A stretch of 64,000 bases of DNA, taken from positions 70,904,926 to 70,968,925 of the forward strand of contig OX104117.1 in assembly GCA_944474755.1 (NCBI GenBank), given 5' to 3'. The position numbers were made by a program, and so were the translations under genes. The notes under the pieces are model-generated. The model made no database searches, had not been told where the DNA came from, and saw only the letters and a list, made by a program, of their open reading frames with translations. Each line of letters starts with the position of its first letter. Position 1 is the first letter of the stretch. The stretch comes from Limnoperna fortunei (lineage: Eukaryota; Mollusca; Bivalvia; Mytilida; Modiolidae). Of the stretch, positions 47,650-58,781 are shown in pieces.

Positions 47650-48665
47650 CTCAAAAACTCGCGGTAGAACTGTCCATGCCTCATACACTGTACTGGTAGA
47701 CTAGACTTTGGTCCATGCCTCATACACTGTACTGGTAGACTAAACTTTGGTCCATGCCTTATACACTGTACAGGTAGACTAAACTTTGGTCCATGCCTCA
47801 TACACTGTACAGGTAGACTAAACTTTGGTCCATGCCTCATACACTGTACTGGTAGACTAGACTTTGGTCCATGCCTCATACACTGTACTGGTAGACTAGA
47901 CTTTGGTCCATGCCTCATACACTGTACTGGTAGACTAGACTTTGGTCCATGCCTCATACACTGTACTGGTAGACTAAACTTTGGTCCATGCCTCACACAC
48001 TGTACTGGTAGACTAGACTTTGGTCCATTCCGCATACACTGTACTGGTAGACTAGACTTTGGTCCATGCCTCATACACTGTACTGGTAGACTAAATTTGA
48101 TCCATGGCTCCTACGCTGTACTGTTAGACTAGACCTTGGTCCATGTCTCATACACTGTACTGGTAGACTAGACTTTGTTTCATGCCTCATACACTCTATT
48201 GGTAGACTAGACTTTGGTCCATGCCGCATACACTCTACTGGTAGACTAGACCTTGGTCCATGCCTCCTACACAGTACTGGTAGACAAGACCTTGGTCCAT
48301 GCCTCATAAACTGTACTGGTAGACTAGGCTTTGGTCCATGCGCATACACAGTACTGGTAGACTAGACCTTGGTCCATGCCTCATACACAGTACTGGTAGA
48401 CTAGACCTTGGTCCATGCCTCATAAACTGTACTGGTAGACTATACTTTGGTCCATGCGCATTCACTGTACTGGTAGACTAGACCTTGGTCCATGCCTCAT
48501 ACACAGTACTGGTAGACTAGACCATGCCGCATACAATGTACTGGTAGACTAAATTTTGGTCCATGCCTCATACACTGTACTGGTAGACTACACCTTGGTC
48601 CATGCCTCATACACTGTACTGGTAGACTAGACTTTGGTCCATGCCTCATACACTGTTCTGGCATT
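47650..48665 (-). repeat. 39-bp minisatellite, about 26 copies
   Basis: The unit on the plus strand contains CTGTACTGGTAGACTAGACT and TTGGTCCATGC. On the minus strand it reads MRHGPKSSLPVQC, 13 codons per unit, giving open stretches of 144 and 92 residues at 47,640-48,074 and 48,071-48,349. Units vary most at the SS / PS and CMRH / CIRH positions. Indels at about 48,335 and 48,455 break the frame. No start context, signal peptide or flanking exon supports a gene, so I call it a repeat. Confidence 0.85.
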
Positions 48666-48861
48666 TAATGCATTACACTCACAGTAACCATCCAACCATC
48701 TTTAATCTGTAATATGGCTTCAATGCTTAAGACGAGTAACCCCATACCACCTGCGCAGGAAATATGGGTACATTACTTAGAACCGGTAACCATCCGGCTC
48801 CTCTGCAGCAAAATATTAAAATATTAAGAGCAAGTTATACCCAGCTACCTGTGCAGGCAAT

Positions 48862-49110
48862 ATGAAGGTAAAACCAAAATACCAAACACCGAGAAAATTG
48901 TCAAAAAGACAAAACACAAATCAAAGACCGAGAAACCGGCAAACTACAGAACCAACAACCAAAAATATAGTAACTACAGCAGTAGTCCTAACTTGGTACA
49001 GGCTTTTCAATAGAAATGATGGTTTATTTTATGGCATACCAAACCTCCCGCTTCCAATTACTGTAGTATGTGAGTTGGTTTGTTTAGTAAAATAGATGGG
49101 TAACATATAC
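48862..49110 (+). repeat. Non-array insert between minisatellites, probable dispersed repeat
   Basis: About 250 bp unlike the surrounding repeats, starting ACCAAAATACCAAACACCGA and including AACTTGGTACAGGCTTTTCA, then ATGATGGTTTATTTTATGGC and CCAAACCTCCCGCTTCCA. The 77-residue open frame across it is Lys/Thr/Gln-rich and shows no domain. I regard it as a fragment of a mobile element and not a gene. Confidence 0.4.
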
Positions 49111-52100
49111 CACTAGTCAGAAAAGTACAATAACCCAACTCAACCTGTACAGGCAATATGGTAAAATACTTAGAACCAGTAACCATCCATCCAACGGTAC
49201 GGGCAATATGGTACTATACTTAAAACAAGTAACCCCCGCGATCCGTACAGGCAATAGGTACGATAATCAGTAACAGTATCCATCTAGCCAACTGTACAGG
49301 TAATATTGTACAACACGTAGAACCAGTTACCGTCTAGCCACCTGTAAAGGCAATGCGTTACAATACTTAGGACCAGTAACCGTCTAGCCACCTGTAGAGG
49401 CAGTATGGTACAATACTTAGAACCAGTAACCGTCTAGCCATCTGTACAGGCAATATGGTACAATACTTAGAACCAGTAACCGTCCAGCCACCTGTACAGG
49501 CAGTATGGTACAATACTTAGAACCAGTAACCATCTAGCCACATGTACAGGCAAAATGGGTACGATAATTAATACCAAAAACCATCCAGCCACCTGTACAG
49601 TCAATATGGATGCAACTTAGAACAAGTGATCATCCAGCCATATGAACCGAAAATGTAGAAACAATATCTAATACCAGCAACGCTCTAACCACATGTACTG
49701 GCATCTATCGGTAAAAAGATTACAATCAGTCACCACCCAGCCCCCGTATACAGGCAATATGGTACACTACTGAGAACCAATCACCGCCCAGCCCCATATA
49801 CAGGCAATATGGTACACTACTGAGAACCAGTCACCGCCCAGACCCCGTATACAGGTAATATGGTACACTACTGAGAACCAGTTACTAACCAGCCCCCGTA
49901 TACAGGCAATATGGTACACTACTGAGAACCAGTCACCACCCAGCCCCCGTATACAGGCAATATGGTACACTACTGAGAACCAATCACCGCCCAGCCCCAT
50001 ATACAGGCAATATGGTACACTACTGAGAACCAGTCACCGCCCAGACCCCGTATACAGGTAATATGGTACACTACTGAGAACCAGTTACTAACCAGCCCCC
50101 GTATACAGGCAATATGGTACACTACTGAGAACCAGTTACTAACCAGCCCCCGTATACAGGCAATATGGTACACTACTTAGAACTAGTCACCGCCCAGCCC
50201 CCGTATACAGGCAATATGGTACACTACTGAGAACCAGTCACCGCCCAGACCCCGTATACAGGCAATATGGTACACTACTGAGAACCAGTTACTAACAAGC
50301 CCCCGTATACAGGCAATATGGTACACTACTGAGAACCAGTTACTAACCAGTCCCCGTATACAGGCAATATGGTACACTACTGAGAACCAGTTACTAACCA
50401 GCCCCCGTATACAGGCAATATGGTACACTACTGAGAACCAGTTACCGCCCAGCCCCCGTATACAGGCAATATGGTACACTACTGAGAACCAGTTACCACC
50501 CAGCCCCCGTATACAAGCAATATGGTACACTACTGAGAACCAGTTACCACCCAGCCCCCGTATACAAGCAATATGGTACACTACTGAGAACCAGTTACCG
50601 CCCAGCCCCCGTATACAGGCAATATGGTACACTATTGAGAACCAGTTACCACCCAGCCCCGTATACAGGCAATATGGTACACTACTGAGAACCAGTCACC
50701 GCCCAGCCCCCGTATACAGGCAATATGGTACACTACTAAGAACCAGTCACCTCCCAGCCCCCGTATACAGGCAATATGGCACACTACTGAGAACCAATTA
50801 CCACCCAGCCCCCGTATACAGGCAATTTGGCACACTACTGAGAACCAGTTACCACCCAGCCGCCGTATAGCAATATGGTACACTATTGAGAACCAGTTAC
50901 CACCCAGCCTCGTATACAGGCAATATGGTACACTACTGAGAACCAGTCACCGCCCAGCCCCCGTATACAGGCAATATGGTACACTACTAAGAACCAGTCA
51001 CCTCCCAGCCCGGTATACAGGCAATATGGCACACTACTAAGAACCAATTACCACCCAGGCCCCGTATACAGGCAATTTGGCACACTACTGAGAACCAGTT
51101 ACCACCCAGCCGCCGTATAGCAATATGGTACACTACTGAGAACCAGTCACCGCCCAGCCCCGTATACAGGCTATATGGTACACTACTGAGAACCAATTAC
51201 CACCCAGCCCACCGTATACAGGAAATATGGTACACTACTGAGAACCAGTCACCACCCACCCCCGTATACAGGCAATATGGTACACTACTGAGAACCAATC
51301 ACCGCCCAGCCCCATATACAGGCAATATGGTACACTACTGAGAACCAATTACCACCCAGCCCCCGTATACAGGCAATTTGGCACACTACTGAGAACCAGT
51401 TACCACCCAGCCGCCGTATAGCAATATGGTACACTACTGAGAACCAGTCACCGCCCAGCCCCGTATACAGGCTATATGGTACACTACTGAGAACCAATTA
51501 CCACCCAGCCCACCGTATACAGGAAATATGGTACACTACTGAGAACCAGTCACCACCCAGCCCCCGTATACAGGAAATATGGTACACTACTGAGAACCAG
51601 TCACCACCCAGTCCCCGTATACAGGCAATATGGTACACTACTGAGAACCAGTCACCACCCAGCCCCCGTATACAGGCAATATGGTACACTACTGAGAACC
51701 AATTACCACCCAGCCCACCGTATACAGGAAATATGGTACACTACTGAGAACCAGTCACCACCCAGCCCCCGTATACAGGCAATATGGTACACAACTGAGA
51801 ACCAATCATCGCCCAGCCCCATATACAGGCAATATGGAACACTACTGAGAACCAGTCACCGCCCAGACCCCGTATACAGGCAATATGGTACACTACTGAG
51901 AACCAGTTACTAACAAGCCCCCGTATACAGGCAATATGGTACACTACTGAGAACCAGTTACTACCCAGCCCCCGTATACAGGCAATATGGTATACTACTG
52001 AGAACCATTCACCACCCTGCCCCCGTATACAGGCAATATGGTACATTACTGAGAACCAGTTACCGCCCAGCCCCCGTATACAGGCAATATGGTACACTAA

Positions 52101-53755
52101 TGAGAACCAGTCACCGCCCAGCCCCTTATACTGGCAATACAGTACACTATTGAGAACCAGTTACCACCCAGCCCCGTATACAGGCAATATGGTACACTAC
52201 TGAGAACCAGTCACCGCCCAGCCCCCGTATACAGGCAATATGGTACACTACTAAGAACCAGTCACCTCCAAGCCCCCGTATACAGGCAATATGGTACACT
52301 ACTGAGAACCAATTACCACCCAGCCCCCGTATACAGGCAATTTGGCACACTACTGAGAACCAGTTACCACCCAGCCGCCGTATAGCAATATGGTACATTA
52401 CTGAGAACCAGTCACCGCCCAGCCCCCTATACAGTCAATATGGTACACTACTTAGAACTAGTCACCGCCCAGCCCCCGTATACATTCAATATGGCACACT
52501 ACTGAGAACCAGTTACCACCCAGCCCCCTATACAGGCAATATGGTACACTACTTAGAACCAGTCACCGCCCGGCCCCTTATACAGGCAATATGGTACAAT
52601 ACTTAGAACTAGTTACCACCGATCCACCTGTACAGAGATAAGATTACAAAACTTAGAACCAGTAACCACCCATCAACATGTACAGGCGTAATAGGTAAAC
52701 TACTTAGAAGCAATAACCATCTAGCCACCTGTACAAGTAATATGGTACAATACTTAGAACCAGTAACCACCCAGCCACATGTACAGGCAATATAGGTACA
52801 ATACTTAGAGCCAGTAACCACCCAGCCACCTGTACAGGCGGTATGGGTACACTACTTAGAACCAGTTACCAACCAGCCCCCGTATACAGGAAATATGGTA
52901 CACTACTGAGAACCAGTTACTACCCAGCCCCCGTATTCAGGCAATATGGTACACTACTGAGAACCAGTTACCACCCAGCCCCCGTATACATGCAATATGG
53001 TACACTACTGAGAACCAGTCACCGCCCAGCCCCCTATACAGCCAATATGGTACACTACTTAGATGTCAACACTGAGATTGCGGGTTCGATTCTCACTGCA
53101 GGCAGGGTGTACTCGACTCCAATCTTAATTGACAAGGATTGCCAGTTTTCCTACCGCAGGTCGGGGGCCTCTCTCCGGGTACTCCGGCTTCCCCCCCCCC
53201 CCCCAATAAAAACTGGACGCCATGAAATAGCTGAAAAATTGCTGAAAGTGGCGTTAAAACACCATTCAAACAAACAAACAAACACTACTTAGAACTAGTC
53301 ACCGCCCAGCCCCCGTATACATTCAATATGGCACACTACTGAGAACCAGTTACCACCCAGCCCCCTATACAGGCAATACAGTACACTATTGAGAACCAGT
53401 TACCACCCAGCCCCCTATACAGGCAATATGGTACACTACTTAGAACCAGTCACCGCCCGGCCCCTTATACAGGCAATATGGTACAATACTTAGAACTAGT
53501 TACCACCCATCCACCTGTACAGAGATAAGATTACAAAACTTAGAACCAGTAACCACCCATCAACATGTACAGGCGAAATAGGTAAACTACTTAGAAGCAA
53601 TAACCATCTAGCCACCTGTACAAGTAATATGGTACAATACTTAGAACCAGTAACCACCCAGCCACATGTACAGGCAATATAGGTACAATACTTAGAGCCA
53701 GTAACCACACAGCCACATGTACAGGCAATATGGGTACACTACGTATATAATTAGA
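49110..53755. repeat. 51-bp minisatellite array, degenerate at the ends
   Basis: The unit contains AATATGGTACACTACTGAGA, ACCAGTCACCGCCCAGCC and CCCGTATACAGG, 51 bp in total. Copies are near-identical at about 49,740-52,430 and degenerate on the flanks. Weaker relatives begin at about 48,670. The minus strand reads VYHIACIRGLGGNWFSV, 17 codons per unit, in open stretches of up to 149 residues; the plus strand also stays open in places. Larger blocks repeat: the variant GCCGCCGTATAGCAATATGG recurs near 50,858, 51,108, 51,410 and 52,374. The block at about 52,445-52,830 is copied at about 53,282-53,720. A SINE interrupts it. Confidence 0.9.
53064..53281 (+). mobile_element. SINE inserted in the 51-bp array, with target duplication
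   Basis: Starts TGTCAACACTGAG, B-box GGTTCGATTCTCACTGC, then TTAATTGACAAGGATTGCCA, GGGTACTCCGGC, a run of 14 C, AATAAAAACTGGACGCCATG, GTGGCGTTAAAAC and a CAAACAAACAAACAAA tail. It is flanked on both sides by ACACTACTTAGA (53,052-53,063 and 53,282-53,293). The duplication supports retroposition, although the array itself contains that word. The copy is truncated at the 5' end (no A-box). Confidence 0.88.
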
Positions 53756-53789
53756 ACCAGTTACCATCCACAGACCTGTATTGCAATAA

Positions 53790-53888
53790 GGTTACAAGAT
53801 CCGAGATTTTGCCGAGAACTTTGGTTTCCTCCCAGATAAAACTAGACGCCATGTAGAAGCGGCGTTAATCCCCATTCAAACAAAACAC
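53790..53888 (+). mobile_element. SINE 3' fragment
   Basis: GATTTTGCCGAGAACTTTGG, then CTCCCAGATAAAACTAGACG, CCATGTAGAAG, CGGCGTTAATCCCC and ATTCAAACAAAAC. It is colinear with the 3' end of the SINE at 53,064-53,281 but diverged. Confidence 0.65.
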
Positions 53889-53889
53889 A

Positions 53890-56220
53890 GACACTGTTCA
53901 TGAATCATAATCATTGATATCGTCGACTTCTGTATGGTTAACTGACTTTAAGATTATCTAGAGAGTGCAGAGTTCATTTCGTGTGAAGTATCCTCTTTAA
54001 GCCAAAAAAGAAATGGTGCATATTAGTCTCTTCACCTATAGAGCTGTCTAGCTTGTGATCGAGTGTAGTAATGTGGATCTTTTATTGGTTAAGTTCGTGC
54101 GAGTTATAGTACTTAAAGCCCGATCCCGAAACAAAATGGGTGACGTATTTGAAGAGTGTAAAGCACGTTCCATGTCAAATATCCCTTTTGTATATAATGG
54201 AAGACTAGGGGCGTAACCCAGGTCTGAATATTACCAGGGTACGATAGAACTTCCAGAGTCGCATCCTTTATTCGCCACCCAGTCACACGCAGGGCAGCTC
54301 TTTGCCTCTGGTCATTTGAAAGAACGCAGTGTCCACACAACAAATGACACCACTGACCTATACGTTTATATTGACGTTTTGCCAATCTGCGAAATAAACT
54401 ATTGTTAAAATGCATACTTCGTCTATTTCTAAAAATAATATACATTAACCCTCGTTAAGATGATCCATTATAATACATTTCATGTTAATCTTTAAAAAAA
54501 ATCTTATAGTCGTTCTGCGGATTCCAGTGACATCTTTAAGGCTAATCTATCAAACATCCTGGGAAAAATATAATTTATTAGAATAAAAACGGATCTCAAA
54601 CAGTTTGACGGAAACGTTAGGTTTCGCAAATATGACAGTAACATTATTATATCCAGATATATGAAGCAAACAATTCTAATTTACATGCATCACATACAAC
54701 AACGGAATTGTGAGTACAGTCAGCAAAAATGAATTAAAGTAAGACACGCACTTGTAACTAAATCAGTAGAACTTTTATCGTCAAAATTCCTAAACGTTAT
54801 GCCAAATCCGGTTAAGGCCGTCTTAATTAAACACCTTAGAGTTATAAACATTTGGGGAATTGTAACGCCAAGATAACATTGAATCCACCTTAGGTCAATT
54901 TTACTGTCGACATCATGGGCTTGTTGATAGATACAAGACAAGTGTAACAGATACGATTCATGCCTGAGCTTCAATAGTTAGTGTTTGCTTTGATCCTAAC
55001 CTCAGCTTCATTTCTTTGTTTTTCCATGTTTCAGGTTCTCATCGAGTACTCGGGATGGCTGCCCCCACCCCCCCCCCCCCAAGCTCAAGTAAAATCTATA
55101 ATAAAGCTATATTTAAGTTGCCTTTACATTCCCCGCGTCCGGTTTTTACAAATATCTAAAAACATTTGTTAAAATTATAATAGATAATATATTTTAATGT
55201 AAAGTTTCGATAAGACTGATACATTTTTGACAAAAGGTAATAACGTCACCGATCAAGTAAGCATTATGGCTTTTGTGTTACCTATTACATTTTTAAAATG
55301 TTCTTCTTTATCCAAACTGTTGTAAAATAAGAAAAAAGTTGTGGTCGTTTGTCTACATTTAAGAACATGATAATTTTTTCCATAAATCTCATAAATAAGT
55401 TATCCAACCTGACAAAATTTTCTGTTTTCAGTAGGTGATATTTAAAAAAAAATATGATGATAAGGAATTTAAATGCATATGATTATCATTTAAGATGCAT
55501 AATATTCCAATTAAGCAAATTTTTGTTGAAATCTATCTAATTATAATTTTACAGTATTTTATTTTCAAAACGTTATTATAACGAAATCAAAATAGCGGAA
55601 GTCCCTAGAGCGCCCGCTTTTGAACAACAAATGTCAATATTGATCTTCTGCAAATTCTTTAAGGGTAAAGATGGCAAGCTAAACATGAGTATCCTTGTCT
55701 CTAATGCAAAAAATGCCAAAGAGGGCGATTATTAAGATCTATGCATTTTCAAACAGAAAACACACAGAATTCCAAAGATGGCATACGCAAACAGACGCAG
55801 TTCGTAACATGCACACCGTTCCCAATTTTAATGGTAATTAGCTAAGTTTAACGTCCTTACATACGTGTGAATCAAAGATCGTTTTTATAAACATTCACAA
55901 TTGATTGTCAGAACATCGGGATAAGTGCTAGAAGTGACCAATTGGCGCCATTGGACTCCATATAGGTGAAGATAGTTTTAATCTGCATGCTTGTCTAGAA
56001 TGATCAAAGCTGCCTGATTTTGAGTCTTAATCTTTAGCTGATATAGTATACTCCTTTCCGGTATCAATTATGTCTTCTTTATCCTTACGACACACACATT
56101 TTCACCTTAGGACAAACCAAACGGCTTGGATAATATTTTACTCACGCAAAAGTAATAAAACATCAACAAGATCAATAAATTGTATAGATACAAGTTGATA
56201 AAACTTAAAATCTCGATGTA
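53890..56220. other. Intergenic, no recognisable gene
   Basis: A minus-strand open frame at 54,113-54,445 (110 codons) and one at 54,720-54,974 (84 codons) have no recognisable domain and no splice support. A run of about 15 C lies at 55,066-55,080. The first frame may be part of a dispersed repeat. Nothing else is supported. Confidence 0.4.
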
Positions 56221-56227
56221 ATAGCTG

Positions 56228-57690
56228 ACCAGAGTAGAATTTACTTGATAGCAGACGACAGTAGTATCGAAATGATAGCAGACGACATAAGTATCCACAT
56301 GATAGCAAATGATAGCAGACGACAGTAGTATCGACATGATAGCAGAGCACAGTAGTATCTACATGATAGCAGACGAGAGTAGTATAAAAATGATAGCAGA
56401 CGACAGTAGCATCGAAATGATAACAGACGACAGTAGTATCGACATGATAGCAGACCACAGTTGTATCGACATGATCGCAGACGACAGAAGTATCGAAATG
56501 ATAGCAGACGACAGTAGCATCGAAATGATAGCAGAGCACAGTAGTATCTACATACATGTAATAGCAGACGACAGTAGTATCGAAATGATAGCAGACGACA
56601 GTAGTATCGACATGATAGCAGACCACAGTTGTATCGACATGATCGCAGACGACAGTAGTATCGAAATGATAGCAGACGACAGAAGCATCGAAATGATAGC
56701 AGAGCACAGTATATCTACATACATGTAATTTCAGACGACAGTAGTATCGAAATGATAGCAGACGACAGTAGTATCGAAATGATAGCAGACGACAGTAATA
56801 TCGAAATGATAGCAGACGACAGTAGTATCGAAATAATAGCAGACGACAGTAGTATCGAAATGATAGCAGAGCACAGTAGTATCTACATAATATCAGACGA
56901 CAGTAGTATCTACATGATAGCAGACGACAGTAGTATCTACATGATAGCAGAGCACAGTAGTATCGAAATGATAGCAGAGCACAGTAGTATCTACATGATA
57001 GCAGACGACAGTAGTATCGAAATGATAGCAGACGACAGTAGTATCGACATGAAAGCAGAGCACAGTAGTATCAACATGATAGCAAACGACAGTAGTATCG
57101 ACATGATAACAGAGCACAGTAGTATCGAAATGATAGCAGACGATAGTAGTATCTACATGATCAAGTCAAGTAATATTTATTTAAAGTCGGTGCACATGTT
57201 ACAATAACATAAGCTCTTTAGAGCTTTTAAAACCGACATACATAAATAAAGCACACACTCTAAAAATGATACAAAGCTATAGCCCATTAACACATATAGA
57301 AGCATAGCAAGACACATAACATGCATAGCAAAACAACAGATATAAAAGCACAGCAAGACATATAAAGCATAGCAAGACATACAAAGCATAGCAAGACATA
57401 TAAAAAGCATCGCAAGACACGTTAAAAAGCACATCAAGACATAAAAAATAGCATTCAAAACACTGAAATCTATATGAAACATACATTCAGACACAGACTA
57501 ACACAGACGGCAGTAGTATCTACATGATAGCAGACGACAGTAGTATCGACATGATAGCAGACGACAGTAGTATCGACATGATAGCAGACGACAGTAGTAT
57601 CGACATGATCGCAGATGACAGTAGTATCGACATGATAGCAGACGACAGTAGTATCTACAAAATAGCAGACGACAGTAGTATCTACATGCG
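56228..57690 (+). repeat. 27-bp minisatellite, about 40 copies, interrupted by a LINE end
   Basis: The unit is GATAGCAGACGACAGTAGTA plus TCGAAAT, TCGACAT or TCTACAT: 27 bp, 9 codons. The plus strand reads MIADDSSIE / MIAEHSSIY and the minus strand CYHFDTTVV / CYHVDTTVL. Both strands stay open over long stretches (up to 189 residues on minus and 151 on plus). Two block types, GACGACAG and GAGCACAG, are interleaved. Positions 57,161-57,509 are a foreign LINE 3' end. No gene features surround it. Confidence 0.88.
57161..57509 (-). mobile_element. 5'-truncated CR1-like LINE end inserted in the 27-bp array
   Basis: On the minus strand it ends CACCGACTTTAAATAAATAT, then TACTTGACTTG. On the plus strand the stretch GATACAAAGCTATAGC and several AGCATAGCAAGACATA repeats match 1-180 of this window, the 3' UTR of the LINE there. 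The 27-bp array is interrupted at CTACATGAT and resumes at CAGACGGCAG with almost no loss, so the insertion is clean. CR1-type elements often make no or very short target duplications, consistent with what is seen. Confidence 0.82.
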
Positions 57691-57824
57691 CCGAAGCAGA
57701 TACACCGAGGAATTAGGGCTTACGAACGATATCATATCAAATGATTTTCGTTTATTTTCTAATTGTACGCTGCCGTTTATTGACATGTTGAAATAATCGC
57801 TAAATGTAAGAGCAGACTTTATGC

Positions 57825-58050
57825 ATTCCATTTACCATATGATCCTGGATGTCTTTTTGTAGATCTCTTTCTGAAATGATTAATAGTCGCGAAGCTGTAC
57901 AAGAAACTATAATCAACAGAGTGATATGAAATCAAACCAAGAGTGTAATAAATCTCTGGAGCATTCGTTGTTGCGTTCTGACAGACAATTTAATTTAGAA
58001 GATCTCGTAAACATCTCCGACCAGTTACTATCTGTAGTTAATATTGAAAA
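57825..58050. repeat. Partner of the segment at 46,465-46,745
   Basis: Lies just right of the 27-bp array. The plus-strand frame from about 57,927 reads MKSNQECNKSLEHSLLRSDR and QFNLEDLVNISDQLL, then a stop near 58,062. The first copy has DTNCEQKCN before a stop, and LLHSDVQFNVADFINILQ. The conserved residues hint at an ancient coding sequence, but the copies differ by indels, and neither has a complete gene around it. Confidence 0.4.
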
Positions 58051-58079
58051 CACATTTTACTAAGCTTCCTATTATTATA

Positions 58080-58202
58080 ATGACATCAACTCCATGCAAA
58101 TGTCTCATTAAAGAGAAACTATCAAGACTTAAAATTCAAAAGAGGCAATTAAAGACAGCAGTACGCAAAATAAAAGCGAACTACGAAGAGGCAAAGAAGT
58201 AA
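58080..58202 (+). CDS. Possible first exon or micro-ORF, 40 codons, Lys/Arg-rich helix
   Basis: ATG at 58,080 reads MTSTPCKCLIKEKLSRLKIQ, then KRQLKTAVRKIKANYEEAKK and TAA. It is strongly basic and helix-forming. The last codons overlap a good donor (GCAAAGAA, then GTAAGA at 58,199), so it could instead be a first coding exon ending in phase 2. No downstream plus-strand exon was found before the minus-strand GPCR. Family unknown. Confidence 0.2.
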   Translation: MTSTPCKCLIKEKLSRLKIQKRQLKTAVRKIKANYEEAKK

Positions 58203-58781
58203 GAAATTATGTTTACATACGCATGGGCATATGAGAATAATATAACGTAAGAATGTAAAGTCAAATTATGTTTAGAGTAATTATAAAATTAATGCACATA
58301 CAACTTTAACAGAATTCCGATAATTATCGTTCTAACAATGACTGAAGTACTAAATCTAATTAGTTTGTTCTGCATGACTATATAGAACCATATCCCCGGC
58401 ATTAATTTTTTTGAAGATGAGTAGCTTCTTATTTTATGTAAATGTTTTAAGTCTTGTTTGTTTCTTTGAAAGCTTTATCAGCAATGTGTGCACATTTGAA
58501 ATACTGCCTTATCAATTAATGTTTTGTAAAACATAAAACGTGTTTTTTCTGAAAAATTATACGTTTATAGAAAATGTTAATGAGGCCTTTTCTTATTTTT
58601 GCGAATTATAAAACAAATTATTACAGAGATATAAATTCCGGTATGTACAAAACCTTCTTTCGTTCTTAAAGAAGCGCAGTTATCATAATTATGTGCTTTT
58701 GGCGTTGTAAAGCATAAATATTTCTAATTTATAGTTACTTTATAAAATTCCTAATGTTGGCTGCACAAACTCCGTCAAATG

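Noticed and set aside
47640..48349. Repeat proteins of 144 and 92 residues (MRHGPKSSLPVQC)n
   Set aside because: A stop-free 39-bp unit gives long frames automatically. No flanking exon, signal peptide or promoter was seen. Kept as a minisatellite.
48862..49095. 77-codon plus-strand open frame
   Set aside because: Low-complexity Lys/Thr/Gln-rich stretch in a probable mobile-element fragment between minisatellites.
49767..52398. Open frames of up to 149 residues (YHIACIRGLGGNWFSVV)n
   Set aside because: Same reasoning: a 51-bp period, frames repeatedly broken by 1-nt changes, and the opposite strand also open in places.
54113..54445. 110-codon minus-strand open frame
   Set aside because: No recognisable domain. 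It may lie in a dispersed repeat. Not enough evidence for a gene.
54720..54974. TALTGFGI in an 84-codon frame as annexin repeat 1
   Set aside because: Only a short chance likeness. The GTDE loop and following helices are absent, and there is no splice support.
56107..57117. Plus- and minus-strand open frames in the 27-bp array
   Set aside because: Both strands are open because of the unit composition. No gene context.
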